Assembly (NCBI RefSeq): GCF_000149955.1
Contig: NC_030986.1
Span: 4,215,333 to 4,279,332, forward strand
DNA from: Fusarium oxysporum f. sp. lycopersici 4287
Lineage: Eukaryota; Ascomycota; Sordariomycetes; Hypocreales; Nectriaceae
Direction of reading: 5' to 3'
DNA length: 64,000 nucleotides
Shown: positions 11,656 through 23,983 of the stretch, piece by piece
How the letters are laid out: each line of letters starts with the position of its first letter
How positions within the stretch are numbered: the first letter of the stretch is position 1
Notes under the pieces: model-generated
Told to the model about the DNA's origin: nothing
Database searches by the model: none
The model's input: only the letters and a program-made list of their open reading frames with translations
Program-made: the position numbers and the translations under genes

Positions 11656-14600
11656 CTTGCCTCTTACGGCAGAGAACGTCGTATGGAAGAGATTTTTCTG
11701 TTGCCGGTGTTGATCGCGAGTTGGAGAAGCTGGAGCGGCTTGTCGCGGGGGGTATAAGACGACGATCTGAAGGGCTCAATGACACTGAGAAGTTCCCAAA
11801 AGGAAACGAAACAGCAGCAGGTGACAAGAGCCCGGGGCCCTAAAAGAAGTTTATCTGAATACGGAGGGGGAACTTAAGCGTAAGGCGATTCAAAGGTATG
11901 CAGTCGAAATTCTAAGGTGAGTTAGACAGAGCAGAAAAGATGGAATGGAATGTGAAATGTTGGGGGAGTAGGTGCAGGTACAGATTGGTTTGAGGCGGGT
12001 TGAGCGCAAGGCAATGGACAACGGAGGTACCGAGTACAAAGAGACGCTTGCTGTGGTTGAGCGGGCTTGGCCTGGTCACTTTTTTTTCTGACCCCAGTCG
12101 CCGAGTCGATTAGATCAGGTGAAGACGTCACCAGAATTGGAGAAGTGCTTTTTACTTGGAATTTCGAAATTCTAGACAACAACAAACTGAAGTTATTCGG
12201 ATTGAGACATCACAGAAACGAATGTGTAGTAATTTCATCATAATTTGGAGGCGTCTTACTCCCGTGCCACGGCACACCTCATAGAAGCATAGAAACCGCC
12301 TGCAGTCAGCTAAGAATGACGAAGTCGCTGTAACAGAAATGCCATGAGGGGCGTCCCAACATGACACTGCCGTAGTACCGGGTACAAAGGCGCTACCCAC
12401 AGCTCGCAGGGGTCTAGACGTCCGCCAGAATCATGATGGATGATGGATGCCCCAGCAGAATCTATCACATGAACGGCTCAGGCGGACTAAGTTGCCGAGT
12501 TAAGACTCGAATCATTCGGTTTTCGGATACTTTTTTGTAAGAGGTTTCTATAAACCTGATTAGATGTAGTTTTCACAGCTGAATGCGTCATATTCTGTTA
12601 ATTCTGGTATATACCTTCTTTCAGGTTCTGTCGTTGAACTGATACTGTTGCTGATAATTGAATAGCGCGGATAGGCTGTAAATCTGCAGGGATTTAACAT
12701 GGCTTTGTTCAACGGTTGAAACATAGACACATACTCAAGTCAACCCATGTTCGAGAATATGCTGGTTACAATATCTCACCGCAGATGATAAGTCATTCAA
12801 ATTCCGGCGGCTTTGCTCCGTCTGGAGGTGCTCGATTATAACCACCACTATACCTGGCGGTCGACAACACTCGTTGGTATTATTCTGTTGATATTCTATA
12901 TATTCCAGATCCGTATTCATAGTACTCCAACCCAAATTTGGAGAGGGTCTTGGTTTCTCTAAACTTTTCTGTTGTTCTTTCACTCAACTCTGTGTGTAAC
13001 GGATATGTCTTCTATCCACTTACACACTGACCGCTTTGCGTGAACCGAGGCAGGTATCCAGGATTCATTAGACGTTAGATCAATATCCCAGCATATGTAT
13101 TCTCTCAGACATATAGAAATAGAGCAAAAGTTTTCCTAGGTATGTCCTAAATGCTGAAAACATATATTCTTTTGTCTGAGCAGCACTTACATATCAAACC
13201 ACCTTTACCCACCTTACCCTGTATGTTTAGACAACCACCAAACGCCATGGCTTTGAGTGCGATATGGAAATGTAACTTGTATATGCAAATCTTGATACGA
13301 TCTTGCATTCTGATAAAGATTTATGCTACCTTATCACATAGTGCCTTAAGTAAATCTGACGACTTTGCTTGGTAGTATTCAACAAGTACCTGCTACTCCA
13401 GAGGGTATTTCTTAAGCAGCAGTGGGGATTGGTCAACAAGCCGCGGTCCAAGCACATGCTGAACCACCACTGAAAAAATTCACATCGTTCTGTTATAGGT
13501 TCAGAAATCTCAGATCTTTAAGAGGTTCATGATTCGTTCCCTTGTTTCTCTCAAGCTCGACCCATTGCCAAGAGGGAAATGCTACGGTAAAAGTCGCTGT
13601 GCCGAGGTGATATTGATGTCATTGATCGATCGAGGCTCGTGTTTGCAACTCACTAGTTGCGTTTGATGGAGTAAAACATACTGTTAAGGAACAAGGCACA
13701 GCCAAAGTAAACCATCCATCCAAAGTAGACCAACTTGTCGAACAATATCAGTCCCAGATGTAGAAAATGCTAAACTCAGCGCAAACAAATTCACATGCTT
13801 GAAGAACGCTAACATCCCGAGTTCAGAGTCGATAGTATCGGTGCGCTGGCATTAGGCAGGGATTACAACTCCAGGTTGAGTAAAGCCTCGGAGAAAGGCT
13901 CATGCCTTTTCGGAGAAGACACGGGCACTAGAAAAAGCCTTGAAAGCTGAAGATGAGGCGACAACCGGCAATTGCAAAGCTCCCAAGCTGATAATGATGA
14001 TGTCGGTGAAGACTTACCGTTTAACCATGAGAGAAGGGTGAGAAAGTTTTTATGCGTGTGAATCCAGTGAGAGCATCCATGATTAGAGGCAGATTATTGA
14101 CCAATAGACAAACGTACTTCCTAAGCCTATAATATCGAGTCCAATGCCGCGTATATGCAGACATTGTGTACTCTTGAGGGCTAACAATGGTAAGGAACTC
14201 GCCTATCGTGCACCTGACGCCCTCATCCGCAAGGTGTAAAACGGCAGAAACCCTAAATAGGCCTTGTTCACAATGGTAAATGATGATGCCATGCAGACGG
14301 GACCACATTATTAAGACCCGAGCCGTTGGGAAAAACTCAGCCATGTCATGTCTTCCGTGAGCGTGAATCTTCCAATCCGCCGCAAACATCACCAGTGACG
14401 TTTACAAGGGACTGTGAATTCGCTTACGCACGCTAGCTAGTAGCGCGCCATGTTCGTGAGTGCATTCCAGCAGTTTTACGTGAATAGTAATACTAAATTA
14501 TGAATATAGGTCGGTAAGAATTGGTTGCAATCGATAATAGACAACTCTGTTGGAAGTTAACGTATAAACAGCGGATTCATACTATAGCATTGCTTGAAAA

Positions 14601-15149
14601 ACTGCGACAAACTTGTGGCAAACGTTATCCAAATACAGTGTAATGAAAACAGTGATAACCGTCGTATCTTGCATGAAAGATCGCCAAGCAGGGTAACATG
14701 GCGCACATTTATCAACGCTTTAAGGACCAGGCGACACGCAAGGCACTGTGCCATTGGACGACGAAGACACTGTACCTCCGCAAGAAACAACAGGACAGCG
14801 CTGTGGCTGAGAATTTGCACGCTGCAACCATAAGTAACGAGACAACACTAACACCAGAGAAGGAGGCCAGAGCCCAAGAGGGCCGCTGAAATCTCCACCC
14901 TTGCCCATGACCACGCTGTCTCTCTAGTTAAGGTCCAAGACCAAGACCATCCTTACCCATGCCCGCCTTTTTTTCACCCACTGTTGGCATCGGCATCTGC
15001 CTCAAGGATCCTCCCCTCCCACACGACACCCTGAGCTTGGATTAGGTATTGGAATCGGCCCTGGACCTGGACTTGGACTTGGACTCTTCTCGGTGGTCTG
15101 GCAGAGAAGGACACCAACATCTTCCACCAAGATCGAGACCGCTGAGAAC
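11656..15149. other. 3.4-kb gene-poor intergenic region
   Basis: Divergent between PAH1 and the FN3 protein gene, so both promoters lie here. The part from about 12.4 to 14.6 kb is relatively AT-rich and has stop codons in all frames at short intervals; the longest open frames (123 residues at 14021-14392, 63 residues at 14698-14889) show no conserved features. The stretch nearest the FN3 gene (14920-15140) is pyrimidine/GC mixed with a short imperfect CTGGAC/CTTGGA repeat at about 15058-15090 and is probably 5' leader. No tRNA, transposon ends or CRISPR-like array are visible. Confidence 0.45.
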
Positions 15150-18100
15150 ATGTCATGGGAGTTGCCCGTCTTGACCACTCTCATCCTCAGCGTACTTGGC
15201 TTCTGGTGGATCTATAGCCCTCGCGCCAGCTACCAGAAGGCCCTGCTCTACCTCTTGCTGTGCAGCAGTTTCACCGTCTTCTTTGATCCTCGTCGTCTGA
15301 TCGAGTACCTATCCCCCGCCACGGTCGAAGCATTGCTGGATTTCCGCATCCATGTTCTTTTGATCCATCACTCCAAGATGGTCTTGACACTTGGTGCTGT
15401 CGTTTGGTGAGTCAACGTCCTCTGTCTCGCCCCTAGTCAATAATTAGAAAACAGCGATACCCCTTTGCTCGGACTGCGCTGACCACTGATTCTCTCTCAT
15501 TACAGGCTACTGCATCGCTCGTGGCAGACGTTATGGAAACCCGTTCCTGACCTGATCAATATCCTCGGGGTCGACGTGCCTGAACCTCCCGATGTTTCCC
15601 TCGCTGGCATTCGATCCGATGCTGCTACTCTGAGCTGGACTCGCCCAACCAGTAATCGGCCGGTACAAAAATACACTATCCAAGTCAATGGCGTTCATGG
15701 TCGGTCTTACTGTCGAGATCTATCTCGGAACCTTCGGTTGGGGAAAATATCAAAAACTGACTGACACGGTCCATATAGTTGGCGAATCACCGGGAAACGA
15801 AGTCGCGATCACTGTCACAGGACTGAAGCCAGATCACTTTTACAATATCAGGGTCGTTGCTGTCGGCCCGAATAACTTCCAGGCCGGAAGTCAAGTTTTA
15901 CGACTTCGAACATTCGGAAAAGATGGCAGACCTCAGTTAGGTAACTCACGTGTACCTACCAGCTTTCCTAATAACGACCACTCTCATCCGAAAAATGGCG
16001 ATGAAGATGACGATTCCGACTCGCAAAAGAAGCCTCCAGTTCCGTCTGTCGAGGCGGCCCCTGTGCTTGATGGCAACAACGCGTCCACCTCTGACGTTAG
16101 CGCTACCGGTCCAAGTCAGCGACGAAATACAGTCAATCGACGACACTCCCCGTCCGTTGCCAGCATGGACCAACCTCAAATCAAGCTTCCACCTGTGGAT
16201 GGCCCGGAGCTATCGCTGGACGAACTGAATCGCCGATTTGAATCCACTCGGAAGGAAGTCGACGAGACTTTGGCTCAGTATGCCAAGGAAGAGGCTGAAC
16301 TACAGCAACAAGAGGAAGAGCTTAAGCAAGAGAAAGATGCCAAGAGACAGGCGCTCAAAGAGAAGGAGGAGCAGACCGCTCAGCTCAAGGCCAGCGTCCG
16401 TACTACCATGGAGCAAATGCGCACAGCGGAGAAGGATCGCGCGAGAAAAGAGCAGCAGTTGAAGGACAAGGAAAATAAGAAGTCCAAGATTCGAGATACT
16501 GCTTCAAAGCTCGAGAATGAGATGGAGAGGATGAAGAAAGAGAGGGAAGGATTCGAAGCGCAGAAGAAAGAGCTGGAAGCTAAGCGGGATAAAGACGGCC
16601 AGGAACTTGACGACTCTAATGCAGAGCTGCAGGAGAAATGTGCTGAGCTAGAGGCCGAGCTGAAGGAGAAGGGAAAACAGCTCCAAGACCTCAAGGCTGC
16701 TCGAGAGCAACTTCCGGGTGGCGATGATGAACAGTGGAAGGAGAATGACTTGATCGTGCGAAGAGAATGGGATGCCAGGAGAAAGGAACTGCACAATCAG
16801 CTCGTCGCCGAAACCAAGAAGCTTCATAACCTTGATCAGCAGATACGCTTTCTCAAGGAAGAGCAGCATCAGTTGGCGCTTTACTACAGCAGCCAACCAG
16901 ACCCCACTGCCATGGAGTTTGAGCCTGCTGCCTCCCAAGATGCTCTCGAAAGCGGAAATATCAACTCTCTTTCCCACATCAACTTGTCACCTCCGCCCAA
17001 CCAATTCGGCCCTCCCGAAGACTCATTCTCAACTGGCTTTAGTCGGGCTGGATTCAGTCAAATATTATTCATGGACCACAATGCAGCCGACAACGCCGAT
17101 GATCACCAGTCAGAAGCCGACTTCAGGGCGAACGCGGGACCACTCAGCCCTACAGCCCATGCTCTTCTTCCTTCAGGTATCTTTGACGAGACATTTGAGG
17201 ATGCTGAAGAGCATCTGCCTAGCCAATTCTTGCCAGACTCTGTTACTGCTGCCGAGGAAGATAACCCACAGTCACCACTGTCTTCCGATGGACGCTCTCT
17301 GAACATGTTTTCTAGTCCTCACGGCTCATCACATAACTTGCCCTTCCCCCAGTACAACGACGTGGACTCTCATTCCTTGAACATCAACTCTTCCCCTCAA
17401 CAAGCACCTCTCGCTTCAAGTCACAGGCTGTCCAACCTCTTATCTAACTTTCAACGTAACAGGGGTCCGAAGCCGGCAGATGTGGAAGGACCCGCGATTG
17501 GCAGCCTCAAAGCAGGACAGAGCCAATCGTTTCCCCGAAGCACCGATGATCACGATATGCCGGGTAACAAACGCAGGATAAGCTTCTCTTGGATGAACAG
17601 GCACTCTGGAGGTGAATCTAACAGATCAAGCATGGCGCCTACGTCTAGGCCATTCTCTGCCAAGAGACTCAACCCCTTTGCCAGTAGTGCTGGAGCTCTT
17701 ACAGGTGACAATGACTTGCCACACTCGCGGCCCGCGTCGATCACATCCATTGATCTCCCTCGACCTTCGACGGACAGCGGCTCTATCTGGAACATTCCCG
17801 GGGATTTCTCTATGCTGGGAACGAAGGGAGTTTGGTCCCCGAACGAAGGACGCTGGTCCTCTAGGAACCCGTCTCGCCGACCTTCGCTCGGTGCAGTACC
17901 AACTGTGCTTGAAACAACCCTTGCGACAGCCAATGATGAGATCCTTGACGATGACGATCTCCTCGACCCCCAAACATCACCTAGCCAGGTCGGTGTCATC
18001 GGATCTCGCCCCCCAAGCCACCGTGCATCCATGAGTCGACATCTCAACCCAGCGGCACCGACCTTCAGGACACCCTTCTTTACCCGTAGAGAGAGGGATG

Positions 18101-18732
18101 CAAGTCCTGATAAGGATAAGTCGAAGGGCAAGGAGAAGGAGAAACGTGGAAAGTCCAAGGAAGTTCTGACCCCGACCATTGAAGTGCCTCCAAACCTTGA
18201 TGATTCACCTTCAGATTCGCGGATGTCTCGCGACACGTATTCTGTTCACACACAAAACTCGATATCAGAATCTCATGAGTCTTTGGATCTAGGCATGACA
18301 GCCTCGAATTCTACCACCGACAACAACGCCGCGAGCCACAAGGATGCTGACAGTAGTGTTGTCAAGAAATTGTTTAGGAAAGGAAGTTCTAGCAAGTTCA
18401 GTACCTTGTCTTCTAGGCTGAGTAAGGATTCCGTCCTTTTCAAGAAGGGACCTGGCAGCAGCACGTTCTCCGAGAAGAATATGTCAGCAGAGCATCGTTC
18501 CAGCATTGGCGATGCAGACGAAATCGGGGAAGATCTGTCTCAGCTTGGCCGCAGTTACGAAAGCGTGACTAGCAGCCCGTCGTTGGGTCAGGGGAGTTTC
18601 AAATCGAAGGAGGCCCCTAAAGAGGGTCGCATGGGCATGGGAACATGGCGATTCTCGATGAAAAAGAAAAGCAAGGAGCCTGCGTCAAAAGAGAAGGAGA
18701 GTATGGAAAGTGACAGGCCTGCAGATGAGTAG
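15150..18732 (+). CDS. Membrane-anchored FN3 and coiled-coil protein
   Basis: Large fungal protein of unknown function. Exons 15150-15406, 15506-15699 and 15779-18732 give 1134 residues. The start MSWELPVLTT was chosen because it leads straight into the first hydrophobic helix; an upstream in-frame Met at 15093 is possible. Residues 1-100 contain two or three hydrophobic segments (about 6-22, 30-46, 74-90). A fibronectin type III domain follows at about 109-195 (PEPPDVSLAGIRSDAATLSW, ending LRLRTFG), interrupted by a phase-1 intron. A long charged coiled coil covers about 294-514. The C-terminal half is Ser/Pro-rich and looks disordered, with basic patches. The order membrane anchor, FN3, coiled coil suggests a tether or scaffold on an internal or plasma membrane (inference). 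No catalytic motif is visible. Confidence 0.85.
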
Positions 18733-19132
18733 AGAGTGTATATTATTGTGATATACATTTATGTGTAGCAGCATTGAGGTTATGTGTAAAGCGGAGTAGC
18801 GTATTTGGCATTAGCATTTGGCAGCAGTGGATAGTAAATCATATATAGCCTGACGGTTATTCACAGCATTGGCAATCGCATCTCAACCATTATAAGTCAT
18901 GGATATCCGATCATCATTATGTGATTGCTATGCTATAGAATAATAGTGTTTAAGTTGGAGGCTCAGGGGAAGTTCAGCCACAATACATCGTGGCAGCTTA
19001 TCCGGGGGTGGCCCGCTTTTAGCCATCATGGCTCTTGACACGTGCAAGGAGCTTCCTCATGCTCACATCGAGTAGCAAATTCTGTTTGATGTTGGAATAT
19101 TCTAGACTCTGAATGACCGAGCCTCTTTCATA
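18733..19132. other. Intergenic region before VPS53
   Basis: 400 bases between two genes on the plus strand, holding the 3' end of the FN3 gene and the VPS53 promoter. Nothing else is recognisable. Confidence 0.4.
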
Positions 19133-21735
19133 ATGAATGGGACCTACCCAGAGGCTTCAGCTCTTGACGCTGGTAAGTTGATGTTGAAGCTGGAGGCTAC
19201 TATCCCTTTGCGACTAATCCCAACGCTTCTGGACAGTCGACTACGATGCTATAGACCACCTCAATCTTCTCTTCTCGCACCCATCCGCCATATCGTCTAT
19301 AAGCGAAGTCTCCAAATCACTACAGAACCACCAAAATGCGCTTTCGAACGACATAGCCACCCTCGAGACGAACCAGGCTTATGGATCCGACTCGAGTCTC
19401 GAGCGCATGCAGTCGGCGCAAGCTGAGCTAGCACAGCTATTTCGAAAGATCGAGACGGTGCGCTCGAGGGCGATCGAGACCGAACAGAACATCACGTCGA
19501 TGACGGCCGACATAAAGAGACTCGATGGAACGAAGAAGAACCTCACGCTGAGCATGACGGCCCTCAAGAGGCTGCAGATGCTGACAACGGCTTATGAGCA
19601 GCTCAGGGGCTTGGCCAAGACGCGCCAGTATAGGGAGTGCGCGGGGCTCTTGCAGGCTGTTCTGCAGCTCATGAAACACTTCAACAGCTATCGCAGTATC
19701 GAGCAGATCGCGACACTGAGCAGAGGTGTGGCCGAGCTGCAAAGAGAACTCCTTGAACAGGTCTGCGAAGACTTTGAAATGGCATTTGCTAAAGGAGAAG
19801 TCGGTGCACGAAGAGGCACACTCGTTGAAGCATGCCTAGTCATGGATGCTCTTGGAGAATCTGCCAAGGCTCGGCTCATGAATTGGTACGTCAATACAGA
19901 GCTTCGAGAATACAGACAGGTGTTCCGCGGTAACGACGAAGCTGGAAGTCTGGACAACATTGGGCGGCGATATGCCTGGTTTAAACGAATGATGAAGACT
20001 CACGATGACGAACACGCTATGATCTTTCCTCCACACTGGAGGGCTAATGAGACATTGGCGGCAGCTTTCTGTGACGGTACTCGAGATGATTTCAAGGGCA
20101 TTCTGGAACGAAGCATGCGACGGACAGACGGCAACAAGATCGATGTCAACCTATTGTTGAGCTGCCTTCAAGAGACACTCGACTTTGAGCAGAGCCTTGA
20201 GAAGCGATTCGCGACTTCATCAAGAGCCAGCATCGATACGCTCAGCTCTGTTGAGGAAAAGGCGCATAGTTTCCACGGATTGATCTCAGTCGCATTCGAA
20301 CCATACTTGAGTTTGTGGGTTGAGTCGCAAGATAAACAATTGGCAGCCATGATACCCAAGTACCGCAGCCAACCGCTCATACCGCCTGATGATGAGTTCT
20401 CACCACAAGCCGTTATTGCCTCGGCGATTGAGTTGTTTCACTTTTACAAACTCACGCTGTCACAATGCGCGAAGCTTTCTACGAGCGAGCGTCTTCTTGA
20501 TCTAGCCAAGATACTGGCCAAGTACCTCGATGAGTATGCTCAGCAGGTCTTGCTACACATATTACAGTCCGGTGGACCTCAAGGGCCACCCCTACAGGAT
20601 GTGGTGCTTGTGTTGAATACAGCAGACTTTTGGCACATTAACACTAATCAGCTGGAGGAAAGCATCAAGAAACGCATTGATAGTGAGCTTGTTTCTAAAG
20701 TCGACTTGTCTTCACAATCGGATGCCTTTCTTGGTGTAGCGAGTGCTTCAGTTCTGGCTCTGGTTCGCGCGGTCGAGCTTGACTGTGAAGGCGTCTGGCG
20801 GGAGATGAAGAATACCAATTGGAGCACAATGGAGAGCGTTGGTGACCAGAGTTCATACGTGGGAGAGCTGGTAAAACATGCCGATGGAAAGGCCGCCGAG
20901 ATATTGGCTATTATCTCGAAGCAACAATATGCCAGAGCCTTCTGTGATAATTTGGTGGAGCATTTGGCGACGGGGTACATTACTAGCATTATCCAATGCC
21001 GACCGATATCCGAAGTTGGTGCCGAGCAGGTATGCTATCTGGGTTGTTCGTTTGAGTCATGTTGTATGCTAACAAGTGGATTTGTAGATGTTACTTGACA
21101 AGTATGTTCTCACCAAAGCCCTTGAGAAGTTGCCTATCCATCATGCATCGTTCTCTGGGCATGAAACCCCCCCTTCCAGTTTTGTGCGCAGAGTTCAGCA
21201 TTGCATGAACAGACTTGACCCATTGCTCAAGACACTTCAAGTTCGGCCATCACCGCCGGAAGGGTTGGTACAGGCGTATTTGATTCATATTGCGGATCGG
21301 TCAGATACAAACTTCAAGAAGATCCTCGATCTCAAGGGTGTTCGGAAAGCGGACCATGCTCATCTGATAGAGCTCTTTGGCATTCACCGCGACAGCACTC
21401 CCAACGATAAATTGGTAGCCAGCTCGCCATTGCTCACACCTCTCATGACCACCCCAAGCCTGGGTAACACAGTCCCTCTTGGAGTGATGAACCCATCAGT
21501 CGCAGCGGCTGTAAGTCCACGGTTTGAAGCGGGATCATTAGGTGAGAAGCTTCTAAGTGCGGCGAGAGATATCAGTCAGAGCAGCACGAGCACTGCAGCA
21601 CAAACAGGACTCGAGAAGGCCACGATAAATGAGAACTTGCGGAACTTTGGCAAGTTCTTCAAGAGAGATATTGGATCGTTAGGAGCGAGGTTTGGAAAGC
21701 GAGACGGCAGTGTTGGTGCCGAGGAGGGACGATAG
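19133..21735 (+). CDS. VPS53: GARP complex subunit Vps53
   Basis: Subunit of the Golgi-associated retrograde protein (GARP) tether, which captures endosome-derived vesicles at the trans-Golgi. Exons 19133-19172, 19237-21029 and 21088-21735 give 826 residues. The short first exon encodes MNGTYPEASALDA and splices in phase 1 to VDYDAIDHLNLLFSHPSAIS, the expected Vps53 N terminus. Residues 30-110 form the coiled coil (LAQLFRKIETVRSRAIETEQ); KRLQMLTTAYEQLRGLAKTRQY is a family hallmark. The second intron has a TGCTAAC branch and joins GAEQ to MLLDKYVLTKALEKLP. The last about 100 residues are poorly conserved and Ser/Thr-rich. Length and order match fungal orthologues. Confidence 0.92.
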
Positions 21736-22501
21736 AGCGTATATTGCAGATATCTAGATTAACTAATTGTGTCATATGCTACAGATACCGAGTTACGAGC
21801 TATCTACGGTCTACTAGTGCTAATTGTTCGGAGCCTTATCCCTGGTTATCATGAGGAATCAATTAAACCTCCGTCGGCACCTCATCTCGCAAACATCCGA
21901 AATCCTTGCCACATTCGGTAATAGGCGGATTAGTCATAGCCCGTTAGATCTGAAGATTGATAAAGACAAAACAGAGGGTATTGGAAAAGTCAAATCAAGT
22001 CATCCATCACCTTCTAAGCCCGTCCTGAGCGCCTCATCGAGTGACATCTCCACTAGCCGGGCTTATAAATCCTTCTATCCAATCACATCTTCCCTCTCCA
22101 TCTCCATTGTCAAAATTGATTCCATCTCCTGTCTGCATTTGCATTGCATCAATCTCCACATTCACCACGTTTCTCTACCTCTTCCAAGCTATTCTCTCAG
22201 GGTTCATCCGCCGAAACCGCTCTATTTTTTTTTTACCGCCCCTCAACCGTACCTCAGTAGCGACTCAGTCCATACTTTGCTAGTGGCGTTTTTCGTCTTC
22301 GATCCATCCATATTAAAAGAATCGCGACAGCCCACCTTTTCTTTCTCACCTATAATCCCCCCCTCCAACACCGCCAAACTGTTCTCCTCAACGTTTAAAC
22401 GCGTTACTCTCCGTTCCAGCGCTGGTCTTTCGATTGCGGCAGCGGCGACTACTTTCCATAAAACTACGAGAAAACCGGCTGTAGATTTTGGTGTTAGAAA
22501 G
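21736..22501. promoter_or_regulatory. TRR1 promoter and pyrimidine-rich leader
   Basis: 766 bases upstream of thioredoxin reductase. From about 22075 the sequence is strongly CT-rich, as in leaders of highly expressed fungal genes. Open frames inside it have biased composition and are not called. Confidence 0.45.
21930..21936 (+). promoter_or_regulatory. Possible Yap1-type site TTAGTCA
   Basis: TTAGTCA occurs about 570 bases upstream of the TRR1 start. In yeast, TTAGTCA/TGACTAA sites mediate Yap1 control of thioredoxin genes, so an AP-1-like factor could act here. A 7-mer is expected by chance at this rate, so the call is weak. Confidence 0.3.
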
Positions 22502-23685
22502 ATGCATAGCAAGGTTGTCAGTATGTGCTTGCCCATGCCCTCGTGCTTATTGCCCCTCCATCATGAACCCCTCCTCCAAAATTTACAGGTCTGACGGGAA
22601 TTATTAGTTATCGGCTCAGGGCCTGCTGCCCACACAGCTGCTGTCTACTTGGCGCGAGCTGAGTTGAAGCGTAAGTTACACTTGTCTTACAGGATCTGAA
22701 GATCCAAACTGACACCGCATAGCCGTTCTTTATGAGGGTTTCATGGCCAATGGCATTGCTGCTGGTGGTCAATTGACCACTACCACCGAGGTTGAGAACT
22801 TCCCCGGTTTCCCCAAGGGTATCATGGGCGGCGAGTTGATGGTAAGCCTTTGCTTCTTCCTCGGTAACTCTCAGTAACTAACACAACATCTAGGACAACA
22901 TGCGAGCCCAGTCCGAGCGCTTCGGCACAGAAATTGTCACCGACACCGTCACCACCCTCGATCTCTCCTCCCGCCCCTTCAAGTACAGCACCGAGTTCTC
23001 CCCCGAGGAGACACACACCGCCGACTCCGTTATCATCGCCACCGGCGCCTCGGCCCGCCGTCTTAACCTCCCTGGCGAGGACAAGTACTGGCAGAACGGT
23101 GTCTCCGCCTGCGCTGTCTGCGATGGGGCCGTCCCCATCTTCCGCAACAAGCCTCTCTTCGTTATCGGCGGTGGTGATTCTGCCGCTGAGGAGGCTACTT
23201 TCCTCACCAAGTACGCCAGCCACGTTACCGTCCTCGTCCGTCGCGATGTCCTCCGTGCCAGCCGAACCATGGCCAACCGTCTCCTCAACCACCCCAAGGT
23301 CACCGTCAAGTTCAACAGCGGCGCCACTGAGATCCGAGGTGGTGAGGATGGCCTCATGAGCCACCTCGTTGTCAAGAACAACAAAACCGGACAGGAGGAG
23401 GTCCACGAGGCCAACGGTCTCTTCTACGCCATCGGTCACGACCCCGCCACTACCCTTGTAAAGGGCCAGGTTGACATGGACGAGGATGGCTACATCAAGA
23501 CCGTCCCTGGTACCACATACACCAACGTCGAGGGTGTCTTTGCCGCTGGTGACGTCCAGGACAAGCGATACCGACAGGCCATTACCAGCGCCGGTACCGG
23601 ATGCATGGCTGCTCTCGAGGCCGAGAAGTTCCTCGCTGACCATGAGGATGACCAGCGAGCTGACGACCGACCCAACCTCAACTAA
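22502..23685 (+). CDS. TRR1: Thioredoxin reductase
   Basis: NADPH-dependent flavoenzyme that reduces thioredoxin in the cytosol (yeast TRR1, Neurospora cys-9). Exons 22502-22520, 22608-22670, 22723-22841 and 22894-23685 give 330 residues, the usual low-molecular-weight form. The first exon is only 19 nt (MHSKVV). Splicing reconstructs the FAD-binding [12 protein letters not shown] motif. The redox pair is in CAVCD (about residues 142-145). The NADPH fold is [10 protein letters not shown] with VRRD downstream. The C-terminal FAD motif is [13 protein letters not shown]. No extra N-terminal mitochondrial leader is present. Codon use is strongly biased, fitting high expression. Exon 1 was set by the only ATG that preserves phase into IIGSGPA. 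Confidence 0.96.
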
Positions 23686-23983
23686 AAAAGAAATAGACAT
23701 AGACACCTAAAAATCATAAAACACATAGACTTGCGCCATTTTAGACGGGATATAGATATCTACATAAAGAGCAGGAGCAGTCGAGACTTTCAATCTAATC
23801 CACTTCACGTTTGCATGATATACAGAAAGTTCCAAACCAGAGTCATTTTGATCTTTATCATTACTTGTGATCAATGCATTTCATAAACTACACAAGATCT
23901 TCCAAACAACTTTTAGCTGCCAAACCTAGGACAACAGCATCGTTATGTCATCCTGGCTGGTAATGGTATCATTTATTTTCTTC

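Noticed and set aside
14021..14392. 123-codon minus-strand open frame in the gene-poor region
   Set aside because: No start context, splice continuity or family character; composition looks random.
22822..23706. 294-codon minus-strand open frame
   Set aside because: Antisense shadow of the highly biased TRR1 coding exon.
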